From: Myrmaecium sp. VS I D KN 1 | Taxonomy: Eukaryota; Ascomycota; Dothideomycetes; Valsariales; Valsariaceae | DNA: 64,000 nt | Direction: 5' to 3' | Assembly: GCA_019775845.1 (NCBI GenBank) | Contig: JADQAV010000028.1 | Coordinates: 930,001 to 994,000, forward strand | In this document: piece after piece, positions 60,701-64,000 of the stretch | Layout: each line of letters begins with the position of its first letter | Numbering within the stretch: position 1 is the first letter of the stretch | Program-made: the position numbers and the translations under genes | Notes under the pieces: model-generated | Seen by the model: only the letters and a program-made list of their open reading frames with translations | What the model was told of the DNA's origin: nothing | Databases searched by the model: none

Positions 60701-63700
60701 CCTAGTAGACTTTATTATAGTCTTTAACTAGTTTCTATTCCGAAGGAGTCTCTTCTACTAAGATAGAGGCTAGTAGTAAAGCTACTATATACCTTCTTAG
60801 AACTAGCTAGTAGAGTAGTTAAATTATATAACTAATTACCTATCTATCTATATTATTTAATATATCTTATATCTTCCTTAATAGGGCGTCTATTAATTTA
60901 TTCTCGGTACCTTTCCTATAATAAAAGTAGAAATTAAACTAGCTAAAGAATAGCTACTATTATACGTATCTCTTTATTAATTTCTTAGGGCTAAAGAAGT
61001 ACTCTAAGTTCCGGTAATTTATAATAACTTTAAATTCCCTAACCGATCTTAACTCTAAGTTATATTCCTCTAAATATTATATAACGGCTAGTAGTTCCTT
61101 ATTATAGATCTCGTAGTTATACTTACCCGGTAAGTTCTTCTTTAAAAAGAAGGTATATAGCTTAAGTAAACTATCTTTACTATACTAAGAGAGGACTCCC
61201 CTAATATTATAGCCTAAGGAATTACTCTTAATAACTGTCGTATAAAGGGGGTTAAATAATATAAATATTAGCCCTTCTAAGAATATCTTCTTTAGCTTTA
61301 TAAAGGCGTCTTAATAGTCCTTTATCTATCTAAAGGCCTTATCTTTATAAGTAAGTTCTACTAGCGGCCGTATAACCTTTAAGAAGTTCTTTATAAAGTA
61401 TTAGTAGAAATTAGTAAAGCCTAGGAATCCTCTAATTCTTTTAATAGAGAATAAGGCTTCTTATTCTTATATTACTTTAATCTTCGCGGGATTTATTTAT
61501 ACTCCTCCTCCCGCTTATATAATAAATCTGAGGTACTTAATCTCCTTTACTTTAAATTTATATTTATTAATATCTAAGTAAAGTCTAGCTTACTTTAACT
61601 TCTCTAATATCTTTTTAATCTTTATATAATAGTCTTCTAAGCTCCCGTCTAAATATATTAGTACGTCGTCTATATAAGCTAAGTAGAATTTATCTAAGTA
61701 CTCTCTTAAGGTCTAGTTAATATACTTTTAAAAAGTATTTAGGGTATTTATAAGGCTGAAGGAGGTAATTAGCTATTTATATAAACTATATTTTATATAA
61801 AAAGCTATTATCTACTTCTTCCTTTTAGTAATTTAGATATTATAGAAGACTACGCTAATATCTAGTTTTATAAACTATTTAGCTTAACTAATCTACCTAA
61901 AAGTCTTATAGATTAACGGTAAAGAATATCTATCCTTTTTTATAATTATATTTAGGGCTTAGTAGTTTATATAGAAGCGTAAGCCTCTTTCTAACTTTTA
62001 TATAAAAAGGACTAGGGCTGCTATAGAAGAATAGCTATTCTAGATAAAGTTCTTATTTAAGAGTTTAGTAAGTATTTTTTTTAATATTATTAGTTCGTCC
62101 TAGATTATATTATATAGAGGGCTTTATAGTATCTCTAGCTCCTTTCCGTCCTTTATACGAGCTTAATATTATAGTTAATCCCGGGGCCCTAGTATAGTAG
62201 AAATAAGAAGGTATTTTCCGGTTTAAATAGGTTTAAGTAAGCCTAGTACTATTTAGGTAGGTTTATATAAGAGTTAACCTTCTTTTTAAATATAAGAGCC
62301 TTCTAGATATCTCCTAAGATTACTATAAATACTTAAAATTCTCTCTTTTTCTTTCTTCTTCTTAATAGGACTCCTATAGTAGAGGTATATACTTAAATAA
62401 TTTCTATTTTTAATAGGGGTTTCCTTCCCTTATCCCGTAATTTAATTCTTATTATATAAAGGAAGACCCTCCCTCTTTTTAAATCTATTTAAGTATTATA
62501 GTAGTCTAGCTATAGCTTCTTTAAAATTAGGTTATATCTTAGATAATTTAGGAGGACGTAGAAATAAGCTCTTTCTTTTATATTTTAATATCTAGCCTTA
62601 TTTATATAACTTATATAATCTAGCCTTCCCCTCTAGCTACTCTTTTAACTCTTCTAGATTTAATTTTAAAGGTTAGAAGCCGATACTTTTATATAAACTA
62701 TTTACTAATAATTTTATAACTTAAATACCTATTATCTACTAGAGTATATATTATATATACCTTATTAACTATCGTATAGATAATAAAAAGAGATAAGTTT
62801 ATATATAATCTTTTAAACTCTTACTAATTAAAGAGAAACTTTATAAATTCTATACTATTATCCCCTTATTAGCAATTTTATATAAGAGTTATACTTTTCT
62901 TTATTCCTTATTAGCTAACTAGTACTCCTTATTATTAGAGTTCTTAGCCTCTTCTATATCTTATATAGCTATAACCTACTTAGGCTTTTAGATAAAGAGT
63001 AGGTAGTACTACTTAGTAAAATAGTTCTTCTTATTATATTTAAGATATATCTCTTCCGTCCGTCTTTTTTATAACTTATTCTAAGTTATCTATTTAGCGC
63101 GTATACGAGGCTATTATTCTTATATCTTTATAGTATTTACCTTAGTTAGTTCCTAATCTATCTAATCCTAGTTATAAGATAGTTAAATAGGGGCCCGAGG
63201 CTAGAATATTAATATTATATAATAACTAGTATAATTTTAGATCCGAGCTACTACTTTCTAATTCTTATTTTATTTAAGCTAGTTATAATAGTCTTCGTAT
63301 AACTTAGCTCTCTTAGCCTTAATTTCTCTTATAGAAGTTTTATATTAATAGTTATTTAGAGAAGGGTATTCTTTTAGTTATCCGCCTAAGATAGACCTCC
63401 GGCTTCGATTATAACCTCGTTAAACTTATTTAGAAACTTATTTAGATCCTAAGATCCTTACTTTATAGTATTAACTTATACGAGGGCCTTTTACTAATTA
63501 TTAATATCCCTAAAGGTAATATCTATAATACGGTATAGCTTATCTACCTATAATACCTTATTATTCCCTTCCTTTATATAAATCTAAGGTAAGATCCTCT
63601 AAGCGGCCTTTCTATTTAAGCAGCTAAAGATATACTAAGCTTTCTCCTCCTCTATATTAAAGTACTAGGCGTTTATTACTAGTTTTATATAAAGGTTTAT

Positions 63701-64000
63701 CTTAAATACGGAGTACTCTTTTAGATTATTATAAATATATTAAGTCGGGTTAGAGAAGCGTAGTCTTAGTAGGGCCTTAGCTATTATAGTTAGGACTTTA
63801 ATAATAGAGGAGGTAGAAGGTATCGCTATAACTACTCTCTAGTTCTAGAGTAATTTAATTTCTATATAAAGTATTTTAATCGCGTAGTTCTACTACTAGG
63901 CGGTTATAAGCTCGTTATATAGTTATATAACCTTCTTAGTAAGGGCGTCTAGATTAATATCTAATATCTCTATATTAATTATATAGTATAGTAGGGTTAG
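57766..64000 (-). mobile_element. Fossil Ty3/Gypsy chromovirus-type retrotransposon, continuing past the right edge
   Basis: Minus-strand traces appear in canonical Gypsy order from high to low coordinates: reverse transcriptase (about 61480-62150, with a YIDDVLIY-type motif near 61650-61685), the connection and RNase H region (about 60880-61460), integrase (about 59830-60500), and a chromodomain-like module (about 59270-59460), which marks chromoviruses. A candidate 3' LTR begins TGTTACGGTCTGAACCG at 57766 and may extend to about 58490; that inner boundary is uncertain. Gag and the 5' LTR would lie near or beyond the window end. The element is broken by very many changes typical of RIP and should be inactive. 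Confidence 0.75.

Larger units (their letters stand above)
53796..64000. other. AT-rich, TpA-rich block, probably RIP-mutated heterochromatin
   Basis: Near 53796 the sequence changes abruptly from mixed composition to DNA dominated by A, T and TA dinucleotides, with stops crowding all frames and only scattered short GC-rich islets. Recognisable content is transposon-derived. This fits repeat-induced point mutation, which in ascomycetes turns C to T in repeats, chiefly at CpA. The block runs to the right edge. About 53800-54330, 56400-57765 and the stretches between named elements show nothing I can assign. Confidence 0.85.

Overview
The window is nuclear DNA of a filamentous ascomycete (Pezizomycotina). 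Genes are spaced about 0.3 to 1.2 kb apart on both strands and carry short introns, mostly 47 to 85 nt, with GTRNGT donors and CTRAY branch sites. The gene set is that of a filamentous ascomycete: CON7, an Rds1/LsdA-type protein, exomer, HIR3, RAD9, a fused THI20 and DBP2. I cannot assign a class or species from the sequence alone.

Layout. 0-11 kb: a conserved membrane protein (-), TRM1 tRNA methyltransferase (+), a secreted Rds1/LsdA ferritin-like protein (+), and the exomer subunit BCH1/BUD7 (-). 11-18 kb: HIR3, 2113 residues (+), divergent from BCH1. 18-26 kb: hydroxyquinol 1,2-dioxygenase (+), a 70-residue conserved protein (-), a 431-residue single-pass membrane protein (-), and a Myb/SAP-like nuclear protein (+). 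27-36 kb: a Baeyer-Villiger monooxygenase (+), a mitochondrial ABC1/ADCK kinase-like protein (+), RAD9 (-), and an F-box/LRR protein (+). 36-42 kb: THI20 (+) and DBP2 (+). 41.8-49.6 kb: a 7.8 kb stretch with no supported gene, rich in microsatellites and ending in a 3 kb C-biased stretch directly upstream of CON7 (+, 49.6-51.3 kb). From about 53.8 kb to the end the sequence switches to very AT-rich, TpA-rich DNA with no intact reading frames. It looks like RIP-mutated heterochromatin and holds fossils of a Copia and a chromodomain Ty3/Gypsy retrotransposon.

No operon-like cluster or biosynthetic gene cluster is evident. Most genes are housekeeping: tRNA modification, histone chaperoning, vesicle cargo sorting, the DNA-damage clamp, thiamine salvage and an RNA helicase. 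Two catabolic oxygenases, the hydroxyquinol dioxygenase and the BVMO, lie 7 kb apart and could act in one aromatic route, but the genes between them are unrelated.

Gene models were built by hand from splice signals, frame continuity and remembered family sequences. Every multi-exon model below closes in frame. Several would be missed by single-frame reading: a coding first exon of HIR3 that is only the ATG, a 26-nt first exon of BCH1, six exons of RAD9, and twelve exons of THI20 including one of 28 nt. The features most worth a second look are the 436-nt intron in DBP2, the long leader-like region before CON7, a GC-AG intron in the dioxygenase, and a recurrent TACCTA/TAGGTA palindromic motif found in the intergenic spaces.
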